Part shown: positions 10,688 to 19,598 of the stretch, piece by piece
Layout of the letters: every line of letters starts with the position of its first letter
Position numbering within the stretch: the first letter of the stretch is position 1
NCBI RefSeq assembly: GCF_023078495.1
Contig: NZ_CP095742.1
Location: 1,488,001 to 1,552,000, forward strand
Reading direction: 5' to 3'
DNA: 64,000 bases
Source: Luteibacter aegosomatissinici
GTDB taxonomy: Bacteria; Pseudomonadota; Gammaproteobacteria; Xanthomonadales; Rhodanobacteraceae
The notes under the pieces: generated by a model
Databases searched by the model: none
What the model saw: the letters and a program-made list of their open reading frames with translations, nothing else
What the model was told of the DNA's origin: nothing
Position numbers and translations under genes: made by a program

Positions 10688-12130
10688 TTATCGCGCCGGC
10701 CATATCTCGCGCAGGCGCCGCACGGCTTCCGCCGCCGCGTCGGCATGCATGAAGTTAGCAAATCCCAACAACAACCCGCCATGCGCTGCCTTGCCGACAC
10801 GCCAGTCGCTCAGTGCGCGGATGGCCATGCCCTTCGCGGCGGCCGCCGCCGTGAGGCGCCGGTCGCTCTCCCGCCCCTTCAAATGCGCAAGGATGTGGAT
10901 ACCGCCCGCTTGCGGCTGTACGTACAGCCGGTCACCGAGCACCTCGGCCAGGGCATCCACCACGTAGCCGCGCCGGGCGGCGTAAAGCGTACGCATCTTG
11001 CGCAGGTGCCGGGAAAAATGACCCTGCGCCATGAAGTCCGTGATCATTGCCTGCGGCACGATGGAACCCGGGCCGGACAGGTGCGTCACCTCATCCTTGA
11101 ACGTGCCCACCAGCGACGCAGGCACCACCAGGTACGCCAGCCGGAGCCCAGGGATGAGCACTTTGCTGAACGTGCCCGTGTAGAGCACCCGGTCATCGTG
11201 ATCCAGGCTTTTCAGCGCGGGCAGGGGGCGACCGTGGTAACGGAACTCGCTGTCGTAGTCGTCCTCGATGATCCACGCCTTGCGCTGGCTGGCCCAGTCG
11301 AGCAGTTCCAGCCGCCGGGGCAGGGAGAGCGCCATGCCCATCGGGCTCTGGTGCGTGGGTGTCACCACGGCGAACCTTGCGTTACCGGCGCGGCGAACGC
11401 CTTCCTCGACCACCAGGCCGTCGTCGTCGACGGGCACCGGTGCCAGGCGGAAGCCGGCACGCTCCAGGAAGATCCGCGCGAGCAGGTAGCCGGGATCTTC
11501 GTACCAGCCCGTATCACCGGCCGAAAGCAACGTTCGCCGGACGAGATCAAGCGCACCGCGGTAGCCGGTCGTGACGAACACCTGCTCGTGCGTGCATGCG
11601 ATGCCGCGCGAAATGCCGAGGTACGTAGCGATGGCGCGGCGCAACGGCTCATGTCCGGACGGATCGGGGTAGGTCATGGCCGAGGTGTGCAGGTTGCGCT
11701 GGTGGCGGCCACAGAGGCGTGCCCAGGTCTTTCGCGGGAAGGCATCGAGGGCAGGCAGGCCCAACTGGAATGGTGCCATGCCCGTTTCGGCGAACGCGGT
11801 TGCCGGCCCACGTTCCGTCGCCGGTGAGGTGCTTACCGGCGGGACGCTTTCGCTAAGCGTGCCGAGCCCAGGCGCAACCACGGTCCCCGCAGCACCCCGG
11901 GTCAGCAGGTAACCCTCGCTGACCAGGACCTGGAATGCCATCTCCACGGTGCCTCGCGCCAGCCCCGTCTCGCTGGACAGCGCCCGGACCGATGGCACCC
12001 GGTCCCCCGGGTTGAGCCGGCCAGCCGCAATCGCGTCGCGTACGTGGTGGTAGAGCTGCAGGTACATGGGCGCGCCGTGGTCGCGGAGGGGCGTGAGCGC
12101 GCCAAGGCCTTTCGTCGATGTCCTAGTCAT
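10688..12130 (-). CDS. MocR/PdxR-family transcriptional regulator
   Basis: This 480-aa fusion has an N-terminal GntR-type winged helix (MYLQLYHHVRDAIAAGRL, VPSVRALSSETGLARGT) and a C-terminal fold-type I aminotransferase-like domain. The PLP-binding Lys is in TGTFSKVLIPG, and EDDYDSEFRY is typical of the family. Members bind PLP or amino-acid adducts and usually control a divergent gene. Here the divergent gene is the GNAT at 12203, about 70 bp away. Two starts (12130 and 12139) are possible. Confidence 0.92.
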   Translation of the reverse strand: MTRTSTKGLGALTPLRDHGAPMYLQLYHHVRDAIAAGRLNPGDRVPSVRALSSETGLARGTVEMAFQVLVSEGYLLTRGAAGTVVAPGLGTLSESVPPVSTSPATERGPATAFAETGMAPFQLGLPALDAFPRKTWARLCGRHQRNLHTSAMTYPDPSGHEPLRRAIATYLGISRGIACTHEQVFVTTGYRGALDLVRRTLLSAGDTGWYEDPGYLLARIFLERAGFRLAPVPVDDDGLVVEEGVRRAGNARFAVVTPTHQSPMGMALSLPRRLELLDWASQRKAWIIEDDYDSEFRYHGRPLPALKSLDHDDRVLYTGTFSKVLIPGLRLAYLVVPASLVGTFKDEVTHLSGPGSIVPQAMITDFMAQGHFSRHLRKMRTLYAARRGYVVDALAEVLGDRLYVQPQAGGIHILAHLKGRESDRRLTAAAAAKGMAIRALSDWRVGKAAHGGLLLGFANFMHADAAAEAVRRLREIWPAR

Positions 12131-12202
12131 AAATCCCATTCTTGCACCTATGCCATGGGACATCAGTCTCCTACCGTAGGCCACGGACAACAAGGAACTC
12201 CC

Positions 12203-12634
12203 GTGGATACCTATCTGATCGGTCACATCGAAACGGACCAGGATTACCAGGCCTGTTTCGAGGTCATGCATGAACTGCGCCCCCACTTGCCCGATGCCGC
12301 GACGTTTGCGATGAGGGCGCGGCGCCAGGCTGCGCAAGGCTACCGACTGCTGGCGGCATGGCATCGCGAGAGGGCGGTGGCGCTGGCCGGTTACCGGATC
12401 ATGGAGAACCTGCTGTATGGCCGGTTCCTCTACGTGGATGACCTGGTCGCCAGCGAAGCAACCCGTGGGCAAGGCCTTGGTGGGGACCTGCTTGCCGAAC
12501 TTCGCGAGGAAGGCCGCCGGCAAGGCTGCGCGTTCCTGGTGCTGGATACCGCGCTGGCGAACGCACTGGGCCAACGCTTCTATTTCCGCCAGGGACTGCT
12601 CGCCCGTGGCATGCATTTCAGCCAGGCGCTGTAG
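12203..12634 (+). CDS. GNAT-family N-acetyltransferase
   Basis: The 143-aa protein has the acetyl-CoA pyrophosphate-binding motif in EATRGQGLGGDLLAELREE and a C-terminal beta/alpha segment ending FYFRQGLLARGMHF. The GTG at 12203 has a good ribosome-binding site (CAAGGAAC, about 5 nt upstream). It is transcribed away from the MocR regulator, its likely controller. The acyl acceptor is unknown. Confidence 0.88.
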   Translation: MDTYLIGHIETDQDYQACFEVMHELRPHLPDAATFAMRARRQAAQGYRLLAAWHRERAVALAGYRIMENLLYGRFLYVDDLVASEATRGQGLGGDLLAELREEGRRQGCAFLVLDTALANALGQRFYFRQGLLARGMHFSQAL

Positions 12635-12753
12635 CGCTGGCGGACGTGCGCGCGCTACTCGCGGATCGCTTCACCCGTGCGGCGATCGAAGGACTCTGCT
12701 TTGCCATCGAGCTGATGAACCGCTTCAACGCCCTGACCGTTGCGTACGCATGA
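12634..12753 (+). pseudogene. Remnant of an AhpD/carboxymuconolactone decarboxylase gene
   Basis: About 39 codons read directly out of the GNAT stop region in another frame and end at TGA 12751-12753. The peptide contains TRAAIEGLCFAIELMNRFNA, which resembles the C-terminal helix of AhpD/CMD-family proteins (pattern E-x-x-x-A-I-x-x-[IM]-N-x-[WF]-N). There is no start codon or upstream domain, so this looks like a deletion scar. The homology is judged by eye. Confidence 0.45.
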
Positions 12754-12799
12754 TCGTCGCGGCGCCGGCATCGCTTTCCTACTCCCTGGAGACCCACCA

Positions 12800-13417
12800 A
12801 TGAAGATCCTGCATATCGATTGCAGCCCGCGTCCCGAGTCGTTTAGCCGGGCGCTCTCCGCCGGCATCGTGGACCGGATGTTGGATTCGCAGCCTTCCGC
12901 GACCGTCGTGCGCCGTGACCTGGGGCGGTTCCCCATTCCGCACGCGGAGGAGGAGTACGCGCGGATCCTGTCGTCGCCGGAGGCGCTGATACATGGTCAG
13001 GACAGCGAGGCGCTTGAGCTTTCCGAGCAGATCATCGCCGAGCTTGAGCGGGCTGACATCGTGGTCATCGGTACGCCGATGAACAATTTCACCGTGCCAT
13101 CGGTGTTGAAGGCGTGGATCGACCAGGTCCTTCGCTTTGAACGCACGTTCACTGCCGCGGGCCAGGGCAAGAAGATCGGTCTATTGAAGGACCGGCCGGT
13201 GTACATCGCCGTGGCATCTGGCGGTTTCTTCGCCGGCGATCGCGCCAACCAGCCGGATTTCCTGCGGCCTTACCTCACGGCAGCCCTGGGGTGTATCGGG
13301 CTGCACACGCTGCACTTCCTGCCGCTGCAGGGCACGGCCTTCCTGGCATCCGATGCCATGGCCCAGGCCTTCGATGAACTCCTCGCCACCTTCGACAGCC
13401 TGGCGGCGGCCGCCTGA
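12800..13417 (+). CDS. azoR: FMN-dependent NADH-azoreductase
   Basis: This 205-aa flavodoxin-fold protein starts MKILHIDCSPRPESFSRAL, the FMN-phosphate loop of AzoR. It also carries TPMNNFTVPSVLKAWIDQ and FLPLQGT, as in the family. It would reduce azo compounds and quinones using NADH through a bound FMN. The ATG at 12800 directly begins the first beta strand. It appears monocistronic, ahead of the chemotaxis promoter. Confidence 0.92.
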   Translation: MKILHIDCSPRPESFSRALSAGIVDRMLDSQPSATVVRRDLGRFPIPHAEEEYARILSSPEALIHGQDSEALELSEQIIAELERADIVVIGTPMNNFTVPSVLKAWIDQVLRFERTFTAAGQGKKIGLLKDRPVYIAVASGGFFAGDRANQPDFLRPYLTAALGCIGLHTLHFLPLQGTAFLASDAMAQAFDELLATFDSLAAAA

Positions 13418-13461
13418 CCCCGTCCGCGATATATCGCCCGGTGCATCGCGCAACCATTGCC

Positions 13462-13488
13462 TAAAGCTTTCCCCCCAAGGGCCGATAA
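13462..13488 (+). promoter_or_regulatory. Sigma-28 (FliA) promoter of the chemotaxis operon
   Basis: TAAAGCTT, an 11-nt spacer and GCCGATAA match the gammaproteobacterial FliA consensus TAAAGTTT-N11-GCCGATAA at 15 of 16 positions. It lies 35 bp upstream of the first gene of the operon, in the right orientation. Confidence 0.88.
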
Positions 13489-13522
13489 GCCATTCGAACG
13501 ACCCCCCGGGCACGGTAGAACC

Positions 13523-13840
13523 ATGGCGAAGAAACCCACCCAAGACGCAACCCCGGCGCCGCTCGCGCTGGAAGCGGACCTGCGTATCGGCGCGGCTCCG
13601 GCCCTGCGCGATAGCCTGCTGGCGGCCCTCGAGGCCGGCAAAGCGGTGCAGCTCGATGGCGCCGCGGTGGCGCAGGTGGATACGGCGGCCCTGCAGGTGC
13701 TGGCGGCGTTCAGCCGCGATGCCCGCGCGGCCAGCGTGCCGGTGGCCTGGCTGGGTGCCAGCGATACCCTTCGCCGTGGCGTCACGGTGCTGGGGCTTAA
13801 TGCATTGATTGAACTGCCGGCGCCAGCCGGCGTGAACTGA
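13523..13840 (+). CDS. STAS-domain protein, first gene of chemosensory operon
   Basis: The 105-aa protein consists of one STAS domain (anti-sigma-antagonist/MlaB-like fold), with LRIGAAPALRDSLLAALEAG and VDTAALQVLAAF. The position that carries the phosphorylatable Ser in SpoIIAA reads DTAA here, so phosphoswitching is uncertain. The start at 13523 follows a GGTAGAACC leader. It lies just downstream of the sigma-28 promoter and 15 bp ahead of cheY, so its role is probably regulation of or assembly with the chemosensory proteins. Confidence 0.85.
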   Translation: MAKKPTQDATPAPLALEADLRIGAAPALRDSLLAALEAGKAVQLDGAAVAQVDTAALQVLAAFSRDARAASVPVAWLGASDTLRRGVTVLGLNALIELPAPAGVN

Positions 13841-13855
13841 AGGTAGAGCAGACCG

Positions 13856-14218
13856 ATGGCTAAGATTCTTGCGGTAGACGACTCGGCTTCCATGCGCAGC
13901 ATGGTGGCATTCACCCTGCGTGGCGCCGGCCATGACGTGGACGAGGCCGATAACGGCCAGAACGCGCTCGATACCGCGGCCGCGAACAAGTACGACCTGA
14001 TCCTGGCCGACGTGAACATGCCGGTGATGGACGGCATCACGATGGTTCGCGAAATCCGCACCCGTGCGGGCTACAGCGGCGTGCCCATCCTCATGCTCAC
14101 CACCGAGTCGGACACGAACAAGAAGATGGAAGGCAAGGCCGCCGGCGCGACGGGTTGGCTGGTGAAGCCGTTCGATCCCGACCAGCTGCTGGCCACCGTG
14201 GCCCGCGTGCTCGGTTAA
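13856..14218 (+). CDS. cheY: CheY-like single-domain response regulator
   Basis: This 120-aa receiver domain has the acid pair DD at residues 8-9, phosphoacceptor Asp52 in LADVNMPVMDG, the switch Thr in LMLTTESD, and Lys in GWLVKPFDPDQL. As the receiver next to cheA it should accept phosphate from CheA. It resembles the CheY of sensory-array operons. Whether it binds FliM directly cannot be judged from sequence alone. Confidence 0.93.
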   Translation: MAKILAVDDSASMRSMVAFTLRGAGHDVDEADNGQNALDTAAANKYDLILADVNMPVMDGITMVREIRTRAGYSGVPILMLTTESDTNKKMEGKAAGATGWLVKPFDPDQLLATVARVLG

Positions 14219-14259
14219 TCCACTGATCCAAACGTTCCGGTTTATTCCAGGGTTTTCCC

Positions 14260-16242
14260 ATGTCCAAAGTCGATCTGGCGCAATTCCACAAGGCGTTCCA
14301 CGAGGAGAGCCTCGATGGCCTCGACGCCATGGAGCAGGCGCTGCTCGCGCTGGATGAGGGCGCGGACGATCCGGAACTGATCAACGTCGTGTTCCGCGCC
14401 GCCCACTCGATCAAGGGCGGCTCGGCCACGTTCGGCTTCAACGATGTCGCCGCGTTCACCCACGTGGCCGAAAACCTGATGGACGAGGTCCGTAGCGGCC
14501 GCCGCCCGATGGAAAAGGCCGTGGTGGAGCTGCTGCTCCGCTCGGGCGACATCATCCGCGACATGCTTTCGCTGCAGATGGCGGGCCAGCCGGGTGCCAC
14601 GGCGGAAAGCCAGGCGTTACTCGCCGAGCTGTCGGCCATGGTTTCGGGCGGCACCGCCGCACCGGGCGCCGCGGCCGCGAAGGCTGCCGCACCCGCCGAA
14701 ACCATCGAAGGGTGGGACATCGCGTTCCGCCCCTTCGATTACCTGCTGAAGACGGGCAACGACCCGGCGCGCATGTTCCGCGAGCTCGAGGCCATGGGCC
14801 CGCTCACCGTGAGCGCCGATGTCTCGACGCTGCCTTCGCTGAAGGATATGGATCCTTCGTCGTCTTACCTTGCCTACACGCTCGGTCTCTCCGCCGGTGC
14901 CAAGCGCGCCGCGGTGGAAGGCGTGTTCGATTGGGTGGATGGCGATTGCGACCTCACGATTACCCCGCGTGTTGCGGCGGCGCCTGCGCCTGCCGTGGCC
15001 GCACCCGCTGCGCCCGCCGCAGCCGCCGCACCGCGCGCCGTGCGTGATGTGGCCACCAACAGCGAGGCCAGCTCGGTCCGCGTGGGTATCGAAAAGATCG
15101 ATACGCTGATCAACCTGGTCGGCGAGCTGGTGATCACCCAGTCCATGCTCAGCCAGTTCCACGATGGCGTTTCCGACGCCCAGCTGGAAATGCTCCGCCA
15201 GGGCCTGGCCCAGCTCGGCCGCCACACGCGCGAGCTGCAGGAAAGCGTGATGAGCATCCGCATGCTGCCGATCAGCACGGTGTTCAATCGCTTCCCGCGC
15301 CTGGTCCGCGACCTGGCGCAGAAGCTGGACAAGAAAGTGGTGCTCGACCTGCGTGGCGAAGGCACCGAACTGGACAAGACCGTGCTCGAGAAGATCGGCG
15401 ATCCGCTGGTCCACCTCGTGCGCAACGCGATCGACCATGGCCTGGAAGTGCCGGCCAAGCGCCAGGCCGCCGGCAAGGGCGATACCGGCACGCTGCGCAT
15501 GGAGGCCTTCCACCGTGGCGGCTCCATCGTGGTGGAAGTAGGCGACGACGGCGCGGGCCTGAACCGTGATGCCATCGTGGCCAAGGCCGTACAGCGCGGC
15601 ATCATCGCCTCGGGCGATGGCATGAGCGATGACCAGGTCGCCGAACTCATTTTTGAAGCGGGCTTCTCCACCGCCGCCGCCACCACCGATCTCTCGGGCC
15701 GTGGCGTGGGCATGGATGTGGTCCGCCGCAACGTCATGGACCTGGGCGGCACCGTCGCCATTTCCAGCAAGCACGGGCAAGGCACGACGTTCACCATCAC
15801 CCTGCCGCTCACGCTGGCCATCATCGATGGCCTCACCGCCGCGGTGGGCGAGGAAACCTACATCGTGCCGCTGGTTTCCATCGTGGAATCGGTGCAGGTC
15901 AAACCCGATGCGCTGCGCAGCGTGGTCGGCGGCGGCGAGCTGTTCCGCTTCCGCGACGAGTGGCTGCCGATCATCCGCCTCTACGATGTGTTCGGCTGCA
16001 GCGGTACCCGCCGTGCCGTCGATGAGGGCATCGTCATCGTGGTGGAAGGCGAGGGCACTCGCATCGGCCTGTTCGTGGACGAGCTGATCGGCCAGCAGCA
16101 GGCCGTGGTGAAGTCCCTGGAAGCCAATTACCGCCGTGTGGCCGGTATTTCCGGCGCCACCATCCTGGCCGATGGCTCGGTGGCCCTGATCACCGACATT
16201 ACCGGCCTGGTCCGCATGCAGGGTCGCCGCAAGGCCGCCTGA
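14260..16242 (+). CDS. cheA: Chemotaxis histidine kinase CheA
   Basis: The 660-aa multidomain kinase starts with an Hpt (P1) domain whose phospho-His49 is in FRAAHSIKGGSATFGF. An Ala/Pro-rich linker follows, then the P3 dimerisation domain (RVGIEKIDTLINLVGELVI), the P4 ATPase (LVRNAIDHGLE; SGRGVGMDVVR) and a P5 CheW-like domain (EETYIVPLVSIVESVQV). It phosphorylates CheY and CheB on receptor signalling. A linker segment around residues 150-230 resembles a P2-like response-regulator docking region. Confidence 0.97.
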   Translation: MSKVDLAQFHKAFHEESLDGLDAMEQALLALDEGADDPELINVVFRAAHSIKGGSATFGFNDVAAFTHVAENLMDEVRSGRRPMEKAVVELLLRSGDIIRDMLSLQMAGQPGATAESQALLAELSAMVSGGTAAPGAAAAKAAAPAETIEGWDIAFRPFDYLLKTGNDPARMFRELEAMGPLTVSADVSTLPSLKDMDPSSSYLAYTLGLSAGAKRAAVEGVFDWVDGDCDLTITPRVAAAPAPAVAAPAAPAAAAAPRAVRDVATNSEASSVRVGIEKIDTLINLVGELVITQSMLSQFHDGVSDAQLEMLRQGLAQLGRHTRELQESVMSIRMLPISTVFNRFPRLVRDLAQKLDKKVVLDLRGEGTELDKTVLEKIGDPLVHLVRNAIDHGLEVPAKRQAAGKGDTGTLRMEAFHRGGSIVVEVGDDGAGLNRDAIVAKAVQRGIIASGDGMSDDQVAELIFEAGFSTAAATTDLSGRGVGMDVVRRNVMDLGGTVAISSKHGQGTTFTITLPLTLAIIDGLTAAVGEETYIVPLVSIVESVQVKPDALRSVVGGGELFRFRDEWLPIIRLYDVFGCSGTRRAVDEGIVIVVEGEGTRIGLFVDELIGQQQAVVKSLEANYRRVAGISGATILADGSVALITDITGLVRMQGRRKAA

Positions 16243-16245
16243 CCG

Positions 16246-16341
16246 GTAGGAGCCCACCCTGTGGGCGACATCTTCTCGCCCCATCGCGACAGGCCCTGAG
16301 GCGCTGTCGCGAACGGCGTCGCCCACAGCGTGGGATCCTAC
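16246..16341. repeat. Paired REP element (family A)
   Basis: This imperfect long palindrome has a left arm starting GTAGGAGCCCACCCTGTGGG and an inverse right arm ending in CCTAC. It sits in the 200-bp gap between cheA and cheW, and the right arm carries a few substitutions. The same element recurs at 28928, 34732, 36238 and 37444. Confidence 0.9.
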
Positions 16342-16370
16342 ATGGTTGGTTTTCGGCAAAAAATTTCCAC

Positions 16371-16397
16371 TCAAGATCTGGATTTCCCGGTCGATAC
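16371..16397 (+). promoter_or_regulatory. Possible secondary sigma-28 promoter before cheW
   Basis: TCAAGATC, an 11-nt spacer and GTCGATAC resemble TAAAGTTT-N11-GCCGATAA with the same spacing as the promoter at 13462. It lies about 50 bp upstream of cheW and just after the REP pair, where read-through from cheA might be reduced. Confidence 0.5.
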
Positions 16398-16445
16398 CCC
16401 TTTGAGGGGTCCCGAACCGCCGCACCGATCCGCAGTGGGAACACA

Positions 16446-16958
16446 ATGAACCAGCCAGCCAGCACCGCCACCGTGGCCGATGAAGCCGCGCAGTACCTGA
16501 CCGTCAACCTCGGCAACGAGGAATACGGCGTCGATATCCTCGCCGTTCGCGAGATCCGTGGCTGGACGCCGGTCACCCGCATCCCCCAGGCCCCCGGCTA
16601 CGTGCTGGGCGTGCTGAACCTCCGTGGCGCCATCGTGCCCGTGCTGGACCTGCGCCTGCGCTTTGGGCTGGCCCGCGAGGAATACACCGCCACCACCGTC
16701 TGCGTGATCGTCATGGTCGCCGGCCGCCAGTTTGGCGTGGTCGTGGATGCCGTTTCCGACGTGGTCGAAGTGTCCCCCTCGGGCATCCGTCCCGTGCCGG
16801 ACATGGGCACCACCGTGGATACCGAATACCTGAAGGGCCTGACGTCCGTGGGCGAGCGCATGGTGCTCCTGCTCGACGTCGACCGCCTGCTGCAGCCGCA
16901 GGATGCCCAGATGCTGGAAGCCGCCCTGGCCTCCGCCGATACGAAAGCCGTGGCCTGA
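16446..16958 (+). CDS. cheW: Chemotaxis adaptor CheW
   Basis: The 170-aa coupling protein has the CheW-fold signature YLTVNLGNEEYGVDILAVRE and the receptor/kinase-binding segment LGVLNLRGAIVPVLDLRLRF. The C-terminus is MVLLLDVDRLL. It links the MCP tips to CheA. It is the first gene after the REP-containing gap. Confidence 0.96.
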   Translation: MNQPASTATVADEAAQYLTVNLGNEEYGVDILAVREIRGWTPVTRIPQAPGYVLGVLNLRGAIVPVLDLRLRFGLAREEYTATTVCVIVMVAGRQFGVVVDAVSDVVEVSPSGIRPVPDMGTTVDTEYLKGLTSVGERMVLLLDVDRLLQPQDAQMLEAALASADTKAVA

Positions 16959-17003
16959 GGCCACGGTTAGCTCGCCTTCGAAAACCTTCGAACTGGAATC
17001 GTA

Positions 17004-18716
17004 ATGAAGAAGTTGAAGCTGAAGATCCCCGCCCTGACGGTCCGTGGCCGCCTGTACGGCGTGCTCGGCCTGATGGCCGCCATGCTGATCGGCGGTGCCG
17101 CCGTCGGCCTCGGTGCCATGTACCTCCAGAACGAAGGCATGCGCCAGGTGTACGAGGAAGAGCTCGTCCCGGCAAACCTGCTTAGCCAGGTCAGCACGCA
17201 GGCACTGATGTCGTTCGTGGTGCTCGGCGAAGGCGCGAGCAAGGCCACCGACAAGAGCGTGGTCGCGCAGAAGCTGGGCGAGTTCGACAAGCTGCAGGCA
17301 TCCATGAACAAGCTCAAGGATGACTTCAAGAAGATGCCGATGTCCCCGGACATCAAGAAGCTCTACGACAAGTGGCAGGCCACCAACGATGATTACGCGT
17401 CGGCCAAGAGCGATGTCATCGATGCGCTGAAGCAGGGTGACGAGGGCGCCTCCGACATCATCGAGCTTTCCGTGCGCCCCATCCTGATGGACCGCCAGGC
17501 ACAGCTTGCCAGCCTGATCGAGGCCAAGCGTTCCGAGGCGCAGGGTATCTATGCCCACCAGACCTCGCAGTACCACGCCATCCGCGTATTCGTGGTCGTC
17601 GCGCTGTCGGCCGGCCTGATCGTCAGCCTGCTGATCGCCGTGCTCGTCGTCCGCTCCATCATCCGCACGCTGTCGCACACCGTCGACGTCGCCAACAAGA
17701 TTGCCGATGGCAAGCTGGGCCACGATATCCAGGTGACCCGCAGCGACGAACTGGGCCAGCTCCAGGCCGCGTTCAAGGCGATGGACGAGCGGCTCGCCGC
17801 CATCGTTTCCGAAGTGCGCCACGGTTCGGGCTCGGTCAGCACCGCCGCGCAGCAGATCTCGCGCGGTAACGATGATCTGTCGCAGCGCACGCAGGAACAG
17901 GCCTCGAGCCTGGAGGAAACCGCCTCGTCGATGGAGGAAATGACCTCCACCGTCAAGCAGAACGCCGAGAACGCCAGCCATGCCAACCAGCTGGCCCGCG
18001 GTGCACGCGAGCAGGCCGAGAAGGGCGGTGAAGTGGTCGCCCAGACCGTCGTCGCCATGCGCGAGATCAACAGCTCCTCGAAGAAGATTTCCGACATCGT
18101 CAGCCTCATCGACGAGATCGCGTTCCAGACCAACCTGCTGGCGCTCAACGCCGCGGTGGAAGCGGCACGTGCCGGTGAGCAGGGCCGTGGCTTCGCCGTG
18201 GTCGCCACCGAGGTGCGCAACCTCGCCCAGCGTTCGGCGGGTGCCGCGAAGGAGATCAAGGGCCTGATCAACGACAGCGCGAACAAGGTGAAGGCCGGTT
18301 CCGAGCTGGTCGACCAGTCGGGCAAGGCGCTCGCCGAGATCGTCGATAGCGTGAAGAAGGTGACCGATATCGTCGCCGAGATCGCCGCCGCCAGCTCCGA
18401 GCAGTCGGCCGGTATCGACCAGGTGAACCACGCCGTGCTGCAGATGGATGAAATGACCCAGCAGAACGCCGCGCTGGTCGAAGAATCCGCTGCCGCCGCC
18501 CGCGCCATGCACGAGCAGGCCACCGAGCTCAGCCGCCAGGTGTCGTTCTTCCAGGTGAGTGGCGCCGCCGCTACCGCCAGCAAGGCCGCCCGCAAGGATC
18601 CGACCCAGCAGGAAATGGAAACGGTGTTCGCCTCGGTCCGTAGCCAGCCGGCCCCGGCCCGTGCCCAGCGCCAGGCCGAATCGGCCGCTGACGCCGGTGT
18701 GTGGAAGGAGTTCTGA
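17004..18716 (+). CDS. Methyl-accepting chemotaxis protein
   Basis: This 570-aa transmembrane receptor has TM1 at about residues 15-38 and a periplasmic four-helix-bundle-like sensor rich in Lys/Asp. TM2 (VVVALSAGLIVSLLIAVLVV, near residue 200) is followed by a HAMP domain and a cytoplasmic hairpin with the tip motif [20 protein letters not shown]. The C-terminal tail ends VWKEF, matching the xWxxF pentapeptide that tethers CheR. The ligand is unknown. Confidence 0.95.
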   Translation: MKKLKLKIPALTVRGRLYGVLGLMAAMLIGGAAVGLGAMYLQNEGMRQVYEEELVPANLLSQVSTQALMSFVVLGEGASKATDKSVVAQKLGEFDKLQASMNKLKDDFKKMPMSPDIKKLYDKWQATNDDYASAKSDVIDALKQGDEGASDIIELSVRPILMDRQAQLASLIEAKRSEAQGIYAHQTSQYHAIRVFVVVALSAGLIVSLLIAVLVVRSIIRTLSHTVDVANKIADGKLGHDIQVTRSDELGQLQAAFKAMDERLAAIVSEVRHGSGSVSTAAQQISRGNDDLSQRTQEQASSLEETASSMEEMTSTVKQNAENASHANQLARGAREQAEKGGEVVAQTVVAMREINSSSKKISDIVSLIDEIAFQTNLLALNAAVEAARAGEQGRGFAVVATEVRNLAQRSAGAAKEIKGLINDSANKVKAGSELVDQSGKALAEIVDSVKKVTDIVAEIAAASSEQSAGIDQVNHAVLQMDEMTQQNAALVEESAAAARAMHEQATELSRQVSFFQVSGAAATASKAARKDPTQQEMETVFASVRSQPAPARAQRQAESAADAGVWKEF

Positions 18717-18719
18717 TCG

Positions 18720-19598
18720 ATGAACGCGCTCGTCAACAACGGCGATGCCGCTGTGCAGGCGGGCGCGACCGGTCCGAGCCTCGGTGAAGCCGAGTTCGCT
18801 TTCCTGCGTGAGTTCGTGCTGCAGCACTGCGGAATCTCGCTGGGTGAGCACAAGCGCCAGCTGGTGCAGGGGCGCCTGCTGCGCCGCCTGCGTGCGCTGA
18901 ACCTGCCGGGCTTCGCGGCATACTGCGATCTGCTGCGCCGCGACCCGGATGCCGAGCTGGGCGAACTGGCCAGCTGCATCAGCACCAATGTCACCTCGTT
19001 CTTCCGCGAGATGCACCACTACGACATGCTCGTGGACGAGTTGCTGCCGCGCTGGCTCGAGGAAAAGAAGAAGAACGGTGGCCGCCTGCGGATCTGGTCC
19101 GCGGGCTGCTCCACCGGCGAAGAGCCCTATGCCATTGCCATGGTGCTGGCCGAGGCCATGGAGCGCCTGGGTTCCACGGTGGATGCGAAGATCCTCGCTA
19201 CCGACCTGTCCCCCCAGGCCCTGGAAGCCGCCCGCAAGGGTGTGTATCCGGTCGATCGCCTCGGCGGCGTGGACGATGCGCGCCGCCGCCGCTGGTTCCT
19301 GCGTGGCGAAGGCTCGTTCGATGGCTACGTGCAGGTGCACCCGCGCCTGCGCGAGCTGGTCACCATCCAGCCGCTCAACCTGCTGCACGAATGGCCCATG
19401 CAGGGCAAGTTCGATGCCATTTTCTGCCGTAACGTCGTTATCTATTTTGATAAGCCGACGAAACAGCGCCTGTTCGCTAGATACGCCGGCATGCTGGAAA
19501 GCCGGGGTTACCTGTTTCTCGGCCACTCGGAATCCATGTACGGACTCTCCGATGATTTTGACCTGATCGGCCGCACGGTTTACCGGAAACGTACATGA
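18720..19598 (+). CDS. cheR: Chemotaxis protein methyltransferase CheR
   Basis: This 292-aa SAM-dependent enzyme methylates receptor glutamates. The N-terminal helical domain (FLREFVLQHCGISLGEHKRQ) precedes the SAM-binding motif RIWSAGCSTGEEPYAIAM and FDAIFCRNVVIYFDK. It follows the MCP by 3 bp and overlaps cheD by 4 bp. The preceding MCP carries a CheR-docking pentapeptide. Confidence 0.96.
   Translation: MNALVNNGDAAVQAGATGPSLGEAEFAFLREFVLQHCGISLGEHKRQLVQGRLLRRLRALNLPGFAAYCDLLRRDPDAELGELASCISTNVTSFFREMHHYDMLVDELLPRWLEEKKKNGGRLRIWSAGCSTGEEPYAIAMVLAEAMERLGSTVDAKILATDLSPQALEAARKGVYPVDRLGGVDDARRRRWFLRGEGSFDGYVQVHPRLRELVTIQPLNLLHEWPMQGKFDAIFCRNVVIYFDKPTKQRLFARYAGMLESRGYLFLGHSESMYGLSDDFDLIGRTVYRKRT

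Noticed and set aside
12655-12936. A 93-codon minus-strand ORF across the azoR start
   Set aside because: It overlaps azoR on the other strand and has no recognisable domain. The plus-strand AhpD-like reading of 12634-12753 is more convincing.
14617-16446. A 609-codon minus-strand open frame across cheA
   Set aside because: It is opposite to a full-length CheA with all motifs, has the same odd composition, and has no start context.
16371-19526. A 1051-codon open frame on the minus strand across cheW, MCP and cheR
   Set aside because: It is antisense to well-matched chemotaxis genes. High GC leaves long antisense frames open, and its His/Gly/Gln-rich composition matches no family.
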